Origin: Flavobacteriia bacterium | Lineage (GTDB): Bacteria > Bacteroidota > Bacteroidia > Flavobacteriales > Flavobacteriaceae | Direction of reading: 5' to 3' | Length of the DNA: 7,691 nucleotides | Assembly (NCBI GenBank): GCA_003973375.1 | Contig: QNYL01000246.1 | Coordinates: 1 to 7,691 of the forward strand | In this document: piece after piece, positions 1 through 5,719 of the stretch | Layout of the letters: each line of letters opens with the position of its first letter | Position numbering within the stretch: position 1 is the stretch's first letter | Notes under the pieces: model-generated | Databases searched by the model: none | Seen by the model: the letters and a program-made list of their open reading frames with translations, nothing else | What the model was told of the DNA's origin: nothing | Program-made: the position numbers and the translations under genes

Positions 1-321
1 GAATTGTACAAAACCATGTACAACGAAGAATACGGTTTTGGAGGTATGCTCGCCTTTGATGTTGGATCTTTAAAAAAGGCCGATGATCTGATGGAACTGA
101 TGCAAAATAGAAATCTGGGATATCTGGCTGTAAGTTTAGGTTTTTATAAAACCCTGTTCAATGCTCCGGGTACAGGAACTTCTTCGGAAATACCTGAAGA
201 GGAACAGAAAAAAATGGGACTTAGTGACGGGCTTATCCGTATGTCTATTGGCCTTGACAACAACATAGAACGCACCTACCTTGAAATGAAGAAATGTATG
301 ATAGAAAAAGGCGTTTTATAA
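1..321 (+). CDS. Cys/Met metabolism PLP-dependent enzyme, C-terminal fragment
   Basis: This is the last 106 codons of a gene that begins before the window. The frame is open from base 1 (E-L-Y-K-T-M) and ends with TAA at 319-321. The sequence resembles the C-terminal domain of the Cys/Met-metabolism (fold type I) PLP family, which includes cystathionine gamma-synthase/lyase and methionine gamma-lyase. Seen here are GFGGMLAFD (domain entry), LGYLAVSLG, a stretch like the family's substrate-site 'TSS' segment (GTGTSSEIPEEE), and GLIRMSIGLDNNIERTY, which matches the family's GLIR-S-GLE-x-x-D pattern. The PLP lysine lies upstream and cannot be seen, so the reaction (gamma-lyase, gamma-synthase or an aminotransferase-like variant) cannot be decided. 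A hairpin with a T-run follows the stop codon. The next gene is convergent and unrelated. Confidence 0.8.
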   Translation, partial: ELYKTMYNEEYGFGGMLAFDVGSLKKADDLMELMQNRNLGYLAVSLGFYKTLFNAPGTGTSSEIPEEEQKKMGLSDGLIRMSIGLDNNIERTYLEMKKCMIEKGVL

Positions 322-348
322 TTTTAAAAAGAAAACTCAAGTGAATTC

Positions 349-396
349 CGGCCTGTCAGCTTAACAGATTATGTTTTGTTTTCAGGCCTCTTTTTT
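349..396 (+). terminator. Putative rho-independent terminator after the PLP enzyme gene
   Basis: GGCCTG (350-355) pairs perfectly with CAGGCC (383-388), followed by a T-rich run at 389-396. The loop is long (27 bases) but AT-rich and can form small inner pairs. It lies between convergent genes, and its second arm overlaps the stop codon (382-384) of the opposing DUF190 gene. The GC-rich arm plus T-run is seen directly; the function is inferred. Confidence 0.5.
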
Positions 397-726
397 GTTA
401 TGCCTGTACTTTATTACATGTGCTACCTCTTTGGTAATCAGCCCTTCCTTTACATTTTCATCTAAAAAAGGCATCAACGCATCTATTTTATCAGCAGTAT
501 CAACAATCTCTACAACCATTGGCATATCATCTGACAATCTGAGAATTTTAGAAGTATGCATTCTTGAGTTGGCTCCAAATCCCATAATACCTCTGAAAAC
601 AGTTCCTCCGGCAATATTCAGCCTTCTCGCTTCCAGAATAATTGCCTCATACAGGGGAATACCCTTTAATTTATCTGATTCTCCAACAAAGATCCTTAAT
701 AATACTCCTTCTTCCGGTAGTTTCAT
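382..726 (-). CDS. DUF190 family protein (CrcB-associated, PII-like fold)
   Basis: A 114-residue soluble protein with the hallmarks of DUF190: VGESDKLKGIPLYEAI (14-29), an IAGGTVFRGIMGFG block (38-51), and LSDDMPMVVEIVD (64-76). DUF190 proteins are known to adopt a small ferredoxin-like fold related to PII signalling proteins, and they are often encoded next to or fused with CrcB fluoride channels. That is the case here: the ATG start lies 18 bases after the crcB stop on the same strand, so the two are probably co-transcribed. The biochemical role of DUF190 is not settled; a regulatory or accessory role in fluoride export is inferred from this association only. Length and both ends look complete. 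Its 3' end runs into the hairpin shared with the convergent PLP enzyme gene. Confidence 0.9.
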   Translation of the reverse strand: MKLPEEGVLLRIFVGESDKLKGIPLYEAIILEARRLNIAGGTVFRGIMGFGANSRMHTSKILRLSDDMPMVVEIVDTADKIDALMPFLDENVKEGLITKEVAHVIKYRHNKKEA

Positions 727-744
727 CTGTTTGAAATTTTTAAG

Positions 745-1119
745 TTAAAAAACTGCTTTAGAAAGCACGTATCCTAAAAACACTAAAATTAAACCAAAAA
801 TATTGGTTCCAAAGATATTGATCAGTGCATATTTTGCTTCACCTGCCTTGATCAGGTTCATGGTTTCAAGACTGTAAGAAGAAAAGGTAGTAAAACCGCC
901 TAAAATTCCGATAAAAATTAAATTCCGGATATTGGGAGAAAGATTCCTCGTCTCCCAGATTCCCCATAAAAAACCAATTATAAAAGAACCTATCAGATTT
1001 ACACTTAAGGTTCCAATAGGAAAAGTTCCATTATAAAAGCGATAGGCAAACCCCGATACACTGTATCGTGCCAGTGTACCTATTGCTCCGCCTGCCATGA
1101 TGTACAATATTTTTACCAC
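745..1119 (-). CDS. crcB: Fluoride ion channel/exporter CrcB (Fluc)
   Basis: A 124-residue, four-helix inner-membrane protein of the CrcB/Fluc family, which forms dual-topology dimers that let fluoride leave the cell. Family motifs are present in order: GGAIGTLARY (10-19), GTLSVNLIGSFIIG (36-49) with the pore Asn at 41, and GGFTTFSSYS (74-83) with Phe76 and Phe79 in the positions of the 'Phe box'. The start is GTG at 1117-1119; the reading frame has a stop just upstream, and an internal ATG at residue 8 would clip the first helix, so GTG is preferred. A 59-base gap separates it from the SdpI-family gene upstream. TATGTTTA (1150 down to 1143) is a 7-of-8 match to the Bacteroidota -7 box and might give crcB its own promoter, but no -33 element is clear. 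No fluoride riboswitch is recognisable in this short gap. Confidence 0.93.
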   Translation of the reverse strand: MVKILYIMAGGAIGTLARYSVSGFAYRFYNGTFPIGTLSVNLIGSFIIGFLWGIWETRNLSPNIRNLIFIGILGGFTTFSSYSLETMNLIKAGEAKYALINIFGTNIFGLILVFLGYVLSKAVF

Positions 1120-1178
1120 TTCTCAATTTTAAAATGCTAAGATAAACATAAGAAATAAAATTATCTGAATATCTCAGG

Positions 1179-1550
1179 TTATACTTTTCGATCTTTTCCA
1201 AATTTTTTATTTATTGCTGTTTCAGTTGAATACAGTAAAAGAACAACCACCAGAAACATCAATCCAAGTCCAACATACATTCCTGTCATTTCATCTGTTT
1301 TGATTACCAGTCCGATGATCCCTGACAGGGCAAAGACTCCTCCGTACAGCATCATCTTATTGGCCGAATAGTCCTGTGCAAAATCCCATCGTTTTTGATC
1401 CTTCATCGAGTTTTTAGTACGATAACCATATAACATATTGATCTTCTTTGGTGGAAATAAATGCATTACCAAACCTGCAAGAAAGAAAACAGAACCCGTT
1501 AGAACAGGAATCATAAATAAAGGTGCTGTTAAATCTATCTGACCGGTCAT
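1179..1550 (-). CDS. SdpI family integral membrane protein
   Basis: A 123-residue protein with three predicted membrane helices (about 10-32, 65-84 and 88-108). Between helices 1 and 2 is the conserved segment FPPKKINMLYGYRTKNSMKD followed by QKRWDFAQ, typical of the SdpI/YhfL family: a Pro-rich turn, then YGYRT-x-x-S and W-x-x-A/AQ. In Bacillus subtilis, SdpI protects against the SdpC cannibalism toxin and takes part in signalling. Short Bacteroidota members such as this one have no established job, so immunity should not be assumed, and no toxin gene is visible nearby. The ATG start (1548-1550) is 18 bases below the stop codon of the small membrane protein gene upstream, so co-transcription with it is likely. 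Confidence 0.85.
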   Translation of the reverse strand: MTGQIDLTAPLFMIPVLTGSVFFLAGLVMHLFPPKKINMLYGYRTKNSMKDQKRWDFAQDYSANKMMLYGGVFALSGIIGLVIKTDEMTGMYVGLGLMFLVVVLLLYSTETAINKKFGKDRKV

Positions 1551-1568
1551 CTTTAAACAAACAATGAT

Positions 1569-1826
1569 TTATTTTTTAAACGATTCATCTATTGGCAGCA
1601 GGATCACTTTTCCCAAAAACAGCCATCGGATCTGATAATTCTTAAACGACATAAAATTAACCACTTTTACCTTTGGCATAAAAAGATAGGTAATAACGAC
1701 CGTTACGGTAGATTTTACCACAATCTCCCATTCGGGTTTAAAATATTCCACGATCAACCAGGTAATTAAAAAAATAAGAAAAGGTACCAGATACCTGTAA
1801 ATCATATACTTTGTTTTGTTTGTCAT
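1569..1826 (-). CDS. Small two-helix membrane protein of unknown function
   Basis: An 85-residue protein that I do not recognise. It has two hydrophobic stretches (about 10-28, YRYLVPFLIFLITWLIVEY; and 36-53, rich in Val/Ile/Thr), a basic N-terminus (MTNKTKYMIYR) and a C-terminal tail containing another short hydrophobic patch (WLFLGKVILLP, 68-78). The ATG start lies 9 bases below the stop of the D-cysteine desulfhydrase-like gene, and its stop lies 18 bases above the SdpI-family start. This packing, together with codon use like its neighbours, argues for a real gene rather than a chance frame. No catalytic or ligand-binding motif can be seen. It could be an accessory subunit of the neighbouring SdpI-family protein, but that is only a guess from position. 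Confidence 0.7.
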   Translation of the reverse strand: MTNKTKYMIYRYLVPFLIFLITWLIVEYFKPEWEIVVKSTVTVVITYLFMPKVKVVNFMSFKNYQIRWLFLGKVILLPIDESFKK

Positions 1827-1835
1827 AGTTTTAAA

Positions 1836-2819
1836 TTATTTTAACTCTTTACGATAATAATAATTAGCCGGCAATCCGCCTGTATGCCAGAAAAGAATTT
1901 TACTACCTGGCCTTAACTTTCTTTTTTCGAGAATATCAAGCATTCCGAAAAAGGCTCTTCCTGTATAAACGGGATCCAGCAGAATTCCTTCGGCAGAAGC
2001 CAGTATTTTAACCGCATCCTTTTCTCCTTTAGTGATCACTCCATATCCGGGAGCATCGTAATCACGGTTTAACGGAATACCTTTAAGGGTATATTTTTTC
2101 TTTAAAGAAAAGAATTTTTCCGATTGCTTTATCAGATCCAAGATGATCTTTTCAACTGTAGTTCCTTCGATTTCTGCCTTATCAATATTTACAGGAATCA
2201 ATTCAGCATTAAGTCCGTACAGATCCATCCCAACCATGATCCCGGCCTGAGTAGCCCCCGAACTGGAAGCAAAGAAAATATAATCTATTTCCGTTTTTAA
2301 GTCATCTATTTGCTGTTTGAGCTCCTTTACAGCATTTATATACCCCATAGCGCCGACAAGATTGGAACCTCCGTAAGGAACAACATATACCTTTTTCCCT
2401 TCTTTTTCAAGATCCTGCTTTAAAACAGGAATATCCTCACCCTTTCTGTGTTCTCCGGCAAAATGCAAACTCGCTCCGAGTAAATGAGAAAGCAGAAGGT
2501 TACCGTTGTAATCTTCAGGCTCTTCTCCTCCGAGCAGTAAATGACACTCTTTTCCTGCTACCGAACAGGCTGCAGCGGTCTGCCGGCAATGATTGGATTG
2601 CTGAGCCCCGGCAGTAATTACAATATCACAATTATTTTGTAAAGCCTCATAGATCAAATATTCCAGTTTCCGGGTTTTATTTCCACCCGAGGCCAGACCG
2701 GTCTGATCATCTCTTTTAATAAAGATCTCATATTCAGGATATCTTTCAGATAAGTTCTTTAATGGATGTAGCGGAGTAGGGAAAAATCCCAGATCATATC
2801 TTTTTTCCAAGGCCTTCAT
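1836..2819 (-). CDS. D-cysteine desulfhydrase-like PLP enzyme (ACC deaminase family), paralogue 1
   Basis: A 327-residue fold type II PLP enzyme of the ACC deaminase/D-cysteine desulfhydrase family. Numbered from the ATG at 2817-2819: IKRDD (34-38), SGGNKTRKLEYL with the PLP Schiff-base Lys48, AQQSNH (72-77), the phosphate-binding SSSGATQAG (185-193), DPVYTG (282-287) and HTGGLPA (312-318). In well-studied ACC deaminases the last two motifs carry Glu (Tyr-Glu) and Leu (His-Leu-Gly-Gly). Here both positions are Thr, as in D-cysteine desulfhydrases, so the likely reaction is D-cysteine to pyruvate, sulfide and ammonia; the real substrate is not proven. An in-frame GTG at 2840 would add seven residues, but it lies at the end of a TAAATTTG promoter box, so the ATG is chosen. 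It is the first gene of the row down to DUF190. Confidence 0.88.
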   Translation of the reverse strand: MKALEKRYDLGFFPTPLHPLKNLSERYPEYEIFIKRDDQTGLASGGNKTRKLEYLIYEALQNNCDIVITAGAQQSNHCRQTAAACSVAGKECHLLLGGEEPEDYNGNLLLSHLLGASLHFAGEHRKGEDIPVLKQDLEKEGKKVYVVPYGGSNLVGAMGYINAVKELKQQIDDLKTEIDYIFFASSSGATQAGIMVGMDLYGLNAELIPVNIDKAEIEGTTVEKIILDLIKQSEKFFSLKKKYTLKGIPLNRDYDAPGYGVITKGEKDAVKILASAEGILLDPVYTGRAFFGMLDILEKRKLRPGSKILFWHTGGLPANYYYRKELK

Positions 2820-2839
2820 AAAAGAATTTGAATTTAACA

Positions 2840-2847
2840 CAAATTTA
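2840..2847 (-). promoter_or_regulatory. Bacteroidota-type -7 promoter box for paralogue 1
   Basis: TAAATTTG on the minus strand is an exact match to the TAnnTTTG -7 consensus used by the primary sigma factor of Bacteroidota. It would start transcription near 2836, leaving a leader of about 17 bases before the ATG at 2819. No convincing TTG/TTTG -33 element is found at the usual distance of about 17-23 bases, which lowers confidence. Confidence 0.5.
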
Positions 2848-2912
2848 TGGTTTTATTTTTAAACCTTTTAAAGATTAAAGGGTCAAATCAACAAACATTA
2901 AATTTTAGAAAA

Positions 2913-3359
2913 ATGAAATACCTATTCACAATTTTACTCGCAGGAATGACCCTATTTACTTATGCTCAAAAGAGCAATGGAAAAATGATGGGACACAAAG
3001 ATTTTACACCACAGCAAATGGCCGAATTACAAACCAAAAAAATGACTCTGGCTCTGGATCTCAGTCCGGCACAGCAGTCAAAAATAATGGCACTCAATCA
3101 AAAAATGGCCGTTGAAAGAACTGCAAGAATGCAAAAGCATAAATCAATGCGTGGTTCAGGAAACACTATGACCTCAGAGGAACGTTTTAAAATGCAAAAT
3201 GAAATGCTTGATATTCAGATCAAAAATCAGGCTGAAATGAAGAAAATACTGAACAAGGATCAGTATGAACAATGGAAGAACTTTAGAAATAAGAAGATCA
3301 ATAAGATGAAAAAACATGCTCACAGATCTAAAAATAAGCCTATGAGATCAAGAGGTTAA
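2913..3359 (+). CDS. Secreted Met-rich Spy/DUF4890-like protein
   Basis: A 148-residue protein starting at the ATG at 2913. An upstream in-frame ATG (2847) would put 22 residues in front of a clean signal peptide, so it is not used. The signal peptide is MKYLFTILLAGMTLFTYA, with cleavage likely before Gln19 (AYA-Q type). The mature protein is charged and helical, with degenerate LTxxQ-like motifs: FTPQQ (31-35), LSPAQ (50-54) and LNKDQYEQW (113-121). This pattern is shared by Spy/CpxP-type periplasmic proteins and the Bacteroidota DUF4890 group; some family members are envelope chaperones or bind metals. The mature part holds 14 Met in about 130 residues and a basic tail with KKHAHRSK. It stands alone, divergent from paralogue 1, and ends before a strong bidirectional terminator. 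Its role in envelope stress or metal response is inferred only. Confidence 0.8.
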   Translation: MKYLFTILLAGMTLFTYAQKSNGKMMGHKDFTPQQMAELQTKKMTLALDLSPAQQSKIMALNQKMAVERTARMQKHKSMRGSGNTMTSEERFKMQNEMLDIQIKNQAEMKKILNKDQYEQWKNFRNKKINKMKKHAHRSKNKPMRSRG

Positions 3360-3378
3360 TAAAATAATTTTGAGTTTT

Positions 3379-3425
3379 AAAAGATTGTCATAAAAGGAAC
3401 ACCCCTGTATGGCAATCTTTTTATT
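3379..3425. terminator. Bidirectional terminator between convergent genes
   Basis: AAAGATTGTCAT (3380-3391) pairs with ATGGCAATCTTT (3409-3420), giving 12 pairs with one G-U, around a 17-base loop. A T-run follows on the plus strand (3418-3422) and a shorter T-rich stretch on the minus strand. It serves the Spy-like gene and the glucosaminidase gene, whose stop codon (3421-3423) touches the hairpin. Confidence 0.75.
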
Positions 3426-4248
3426 TTAAAAATATTTTTTGTCCAACATTAATATTGTTGTCCTTCAAATTATTTATTCGCTTTAATTTTTCAACTGTAG
3501 TGTTATTATTTCTGGCAATTGAATAAAGTGTGTCTCCGGTTGACACCACAATATAAAGTCTTTTTTTATTTTGCTTATCTTCCTCTTTTGCCTTATTTAT
3601 CTCTTTTGAACTTATATAACTATCTTTATTAAGAACCAGATTATCAAATATATACAAGTGATAATCCTCAATGATACTGATAAGCTTCTTTGGATATTTT
3701 CTATCGGTGGCATAACCAGCCTTTCTTAAACCTTTGGCCCAGCCTTTATAATCGTCCGGTTTTAATCTGAAAAGGCCTTCATATCTCGAACGGGTGGTCA
3801 GGAACAGAGAATGATCATTAAAGGAACCTTCAGGGTCTTTGTATTTTCTAAAACATTCCCGGCGCCGATCATCATCATATCTCACTTTTTTACCTTTCCA
3901 GTCTTTATGGCATTTGATTCCAAAATGATTGTTGGCCTTTCTCGTGAGCTCACTTCTTCCGCTTCTCGATTCGAGAATTCCCTGTGCCAGGGTTATACTG
4001 GCGGGAATTTTGTATTCTACCATTTTATCAAGAGCGATATATTTGTACTTATCAATATAGTCTAAAGTGTAAGTATTTAGCTTGTCTTTATTCTTTCTTT
4101 TAAATTTATCGAAGATCTCATCACTTTCTCTGTAGATAAGTCGCTGTTTTTCTCCTTTTGAAGATAAATTTTTAGATGTTGCATGTCTGGATGATCCACA
4201 TCCGGTAAGCACAACAATCATCACTATAAAAAACCATAAATATCTCAT
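3421..4248 (-). CDS. Glucosaminidase-LysM lipoprotein (peptidoglycan hydrolase)
   Basis: A 275-residue predicted lipoprotein. The N-terminus MRYLWFFIVMIVVLTGC has a lipobox (LTGC, Cys17), so it is probably anchored to a membrane facing the periplasm. Residues about 65-205 match the FlgJ/mannosyl-glycoprotein endo-beta-N-acetylglucosaminidase-like domain: IPASITLAQGILES with catalytic-type Glu93, NNHFGIKCH (106-114), YKDPEGSFNDHSLFL (136-150) and KAGYATD (176-182) with the conserved Tyr. A linker rich in Lys/Glu leads to one C-terminal LysM domain (about 231-274: YIVVSTGDTLYSIAR to NINVGQKIFL) that should bind glycan chains. The likely role is cutting N-acetylglucosamine-N-acetylmuramic acid bonds during wall growth or daughter cell separation. 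Its ATG is 9 bases below the stop of PLP paralogue 2, so it is the last gene of a three-gene unit. Confidence 0.92.
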   Translation of the reverse strand: MRYLWFFIVMIVVLTGCGSSRHATSKNLSSKGEKQRLIYRESDEIFDKFKRKNKDKLNTYTLDYIDKYKYIALDKMVEYKIPASITLAQGILESRSGRSELTRKANNHFGIKCHKDWKGKKVRYDDDRRRECFRKYKDPEGSFNDHSLFLTTRSRYEGLFRLKPDDYKGWAKGLRKAGYATDRKYPKKLISIIEDYHLYIFDNLVLNKDSYISSKEINKAKEEDKQNKKRLYIVVSTGDTLYSIARNNNTTVEKLKRINNLKDNNINVGQKIFLK

Positions 4249-4257
4249 CTCATAAAT

Positions 4258-5190
4258 CTAAATAATGACCGGTAATTTTTTCTTTTGCAAACGTAAATTC
4301 ATCCCGTCAATGCCCTGTAAACCTCCGGTATGGATTGCCAGAATCCTTGTACCTTCCTTAAAATAACCCTTCTTTATCATATCAACAATACCAAACATCA
4401 TTTTACCTGTGTAAATCGGATCCAGCGGGATACTGCTTTCAGCATGAAAGTTATTCATAAAATCGATAAGCTCTTTTCTGATCTTTCCAAATCCGCCAAA
4501 ATGATATTTGTTTATTAAACTCCAGTTTTTACCTTCTATTGTATATTTTTTAATCTCTTTTTCTAAAAAATCACCTTTTAAGGCAGGAAATCCTAGAACT
4601 TTTTGCCGGTTGTTCATTGAATTGATCAAACCGGAAATGGTTCCTCCGGTACCAATTGCACAGCAAATTACATCAAAATTATCATCACCGGGTTTTAAGA
4701 TCTCTTCACAACCTTTAACTGCAAGTTTATTGGTTCCCCCTTCGGGAACAAGATAAAAATCACCAAATTCTTCCATTAAATTTTTAATAAATGCTATGGT
4801 GTGTTTTTCTCTGTAATCAGAACGACTTACGAATTTGAATCTCATTCCGTGTTCAGCAGCAGTTCTGAGTGTTGGATTTTGCAATAACGTTTTTTCCGGA
4901 TTAAGACCCAACTCATCCCCTCGGATAATACCAATGGTCTCAAAACCAAATTCTTTCCCGGCATAGGCCACAGCACTGATATGATTTGAAAAGGCACCAC
5001 CAAAAGTAAGAAGTGTTCTTTTCTCCTGTTTATCAGCCTGAAGGATATTGTATTTTAATTTTCTGTATTTGTTCCCTGAAATAAAAGGATGAATCAAATC
5101 TTCCCGTTTCATATATAGATTGACTCCAAAGGCTTGTAACTCCTTTAAACTAACAAGTTGATTTTTTATTCTTTTTTCAGGATTCTTCAC
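4258..5190 (-). CDS. D-cysteine desulfhydrase-like PLP enzyme (ACC deaminase family), paralogue 2
   Basis: A 310-residue fold type II PLP enzyme related to, but clearly diverged from, the gene at 1836-2819. Motifs: MKREDLIHPFISGNKYRKL with PLP Lys41, GGAFSNH (64-70), the phosphate loop AIGTGGT (178-184), DPIYTG (257-262) and HTGGLQG (287-293). Thr261 and Thr288 occupy the positions of the Glu and Leu that mark true ACC deaminases, so an ACC deaminase label would be misleading. A D-cysteine desulfhydrase-like or other beta-elimination reaction is more likely; the substrate is unproven. The start is GTG (5188-5190), overlapping the upstream TGA as GTGA, which suggests translational coupling and supports this rare start. 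It is shorter at the N-terminus than paralogue 1. The glucosaminidase gene follows after 9 bases. Confidence 0.88.
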   Translation of the reverse strand: MKNPEKRIKNQLVSLKELQAFGVNLYMKREDLIHPFISGNKYRKLKYNILQADKQEKRTLLTFGGAFSNHISAVAYAGKEFGFETIGIIRGDELGLNPEKTLLQNPTLRTAAEHGMRFKFVSRSDYREKHTIAFIKNLMEEFGDFYLVPEGGTNKLAVKGCEEILKPGDDNFDVICCAIGTGGTISGLINSMNNRQKVLGFPALKGDFLEKEIKKYTIEGKNWSLINKYHFGGFGKIRKELIDFMNNFHAESSIPLDPIYTGKMMFGIVDMIKKGYFKEGTRILAIHTGGLQGIDGMNLRLQKKKLPVII

Positions 5191-5516
5191 TTATAATATT
5201 TCAGAAAACTCCAAAATTTTCTTTTTTGTAAATAACCGGGATCATATTCATTTGCATAGGCTTCTTTTTCAAAACCGATTTGATAATAGGATTTCATAAA
5301 ATCTCTATACCGCAACAAATTAATACAAAATTCTGTCCAATACCAAATAAAAAAGAATATCCATAAGAGTTCAACTTGTTGCCTGAGATGTATTTTTTCA
5401 TGATTTATAACTACCCTGTCCAGTTTCAGCCCTTTATCTCTTAAAATGATAAAAGGCCAAATGGTTATAGCATTGAAACTTTTGCTTACAAACAAATATT
5501 TTGAAAAAATTAACAT
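5187..5516 (-). CDS. Small membrane protein with HExxH motif (putative metallopeptidase-like)
   Basis: A 109-residue protein if started at the ATG at 5514-5516. A TTG at 5540 would add eight residues but falls inside a probable promoter box. It has the zinc-site motif HEKIH (39-43) in the context VVINHEKIHLRQQ, a Trp/Phe-rich membrane helix (about 51-68), and then GFEKEAYANEYDPGYL (81-96), whose Glu83 or Glu86 could be a third ligand. A weaker hydrophobic stretch lies near the N-terminus (about 16-25). HExxH plus a downstream Glu is the pattern of gluzincin-type zinc peptidases, although the protein is very short and I cannot name a family. It is the first gene of the unit, and its TGA overlaps the GTG of the PLP enzyme. 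Activity is inferred from the motif only. Confidence 0.75.
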   Translation of the reverse strand: MLIFSKYLFVSKSFNAITIWPFIILRDKGLKLDRVVINHEKIHLRQQVELLWIFFFIWYWTEFCINLLRYRDFMKSYYQIGFEKEAYANEYDPGYLQKRKFWSFLKYYK

Positions 5517-5540
5517 CCTGAATAATTTAGATCCCTGCAA

Positions 5541-5571
5541 AAAAAATACATTTGCTTATGCAATTTAACAA
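5541..5571 (-). promoter_or_regulatory. Possible promoter of the HExxH/PLP/glucosaminidase unit
   Basis: On the minus strand, TTG (5571 down to 5569) is followed after 20 bases by TATTTTTT (5548 down to 5541), a 7-of-8 match to TAnnTTTG. Transcription would begin near 5535, giving a leader of roughly 20 bases before the ATG at 5516. It shares bases with the opposing box TACATTTG. The match is suggestive only. Confidence 0.35.
5547..5554 (+). promoter_or_regulatory. Bacteroidota-type -7 box for the DUF5522 gene
   Basis: TACATTTG matches TAnnTTTG exactly. It ends only three bases before the ATG at 5558, so a transcript made from it would start at or next to the start codon and be leaderless or nearly so. 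No clear -33 TTG is seen upstream; TTTA at 5526-5529 is the best candidate, 17 bases away. Confidence 0.4.
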
Positions 5572-5719
5572 TAATAATCAAAAATCAGAAGACTATTATT
5601 ATTCTGAAGAAGGCTATAAGGTTTTTACCGAAAAATACCATCTCAAAAGAGGGTATTGCTGTAAAAACAACTGCAAACATTGTCCTTACGGCTTTGATCC
5701 GGCAATTGATTCCTATTGA
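5558..5719 (+). CDS. DUF5522 family small Cys-rich protein
   Basis: A 53-residue protein read from the ATG at 5558 to TGA at 5717-5719. It matches the small Bacteroidota family DUF5522: a YYYSEEGYKVFTEKYHLKRG segment (13-32) followed by GYCCKNNCKHCPYGFD (32-47). The four Cys (34, 35, 39, 42) in CC-x3-C-x2-CP spacing look like a metal or Fe-S binding knot, but no function is established. There is no signal peptide or membrane helix, so it should be cytoplasmic. It is divergent from the HExxH gene, with start codons 41 bases apart. No other Met exists for a later start. The closeness of the TACATTTG box to the ATG raises the possibility of leaderless translation. Confidence comes from the family-like block rather than length. 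Confidence 0.85.
   Translation: MQFNNNNQKSEDYYYSEEGYKVFTEKYHLKRGYCCKNNCKHCPYGFDPAIDSY

Noticed and set aside
371..748. Plus-strand open frame of 125 codons
   Set aside because: It lies antisense over the well-supported DUF190 gene and its protein resembles no family; it is a shadow frame.
1120..1178. Fluoride riboswitch before crcB
   Set aside because: The gap is short and I could not find the conserved aptamer core or pseudoknot; a covariance-model search would settle it.
1161..1180. Short dyad CTGA...TCAG upstream of crcB as an operator
   Set aside because: Only four paired bases per arm; too weak in AT-rich DNA.
3811..4065. Plus-strand frame inside the glucosaminidase gene
   Set aside because: It is antisense to the catalytic domain and has no family features.
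4330..4756. Two short plus-strand frames inside PLP paralogue 2
   Set aside because: Both are antisense to conserved motifs of the real enzyme; chance frames.
1836..5190. True ACC deaminase function for either PLP paralogue
   Set aside because: The Glu and Leu that mark ACC deaminases are Thr in both proteins.
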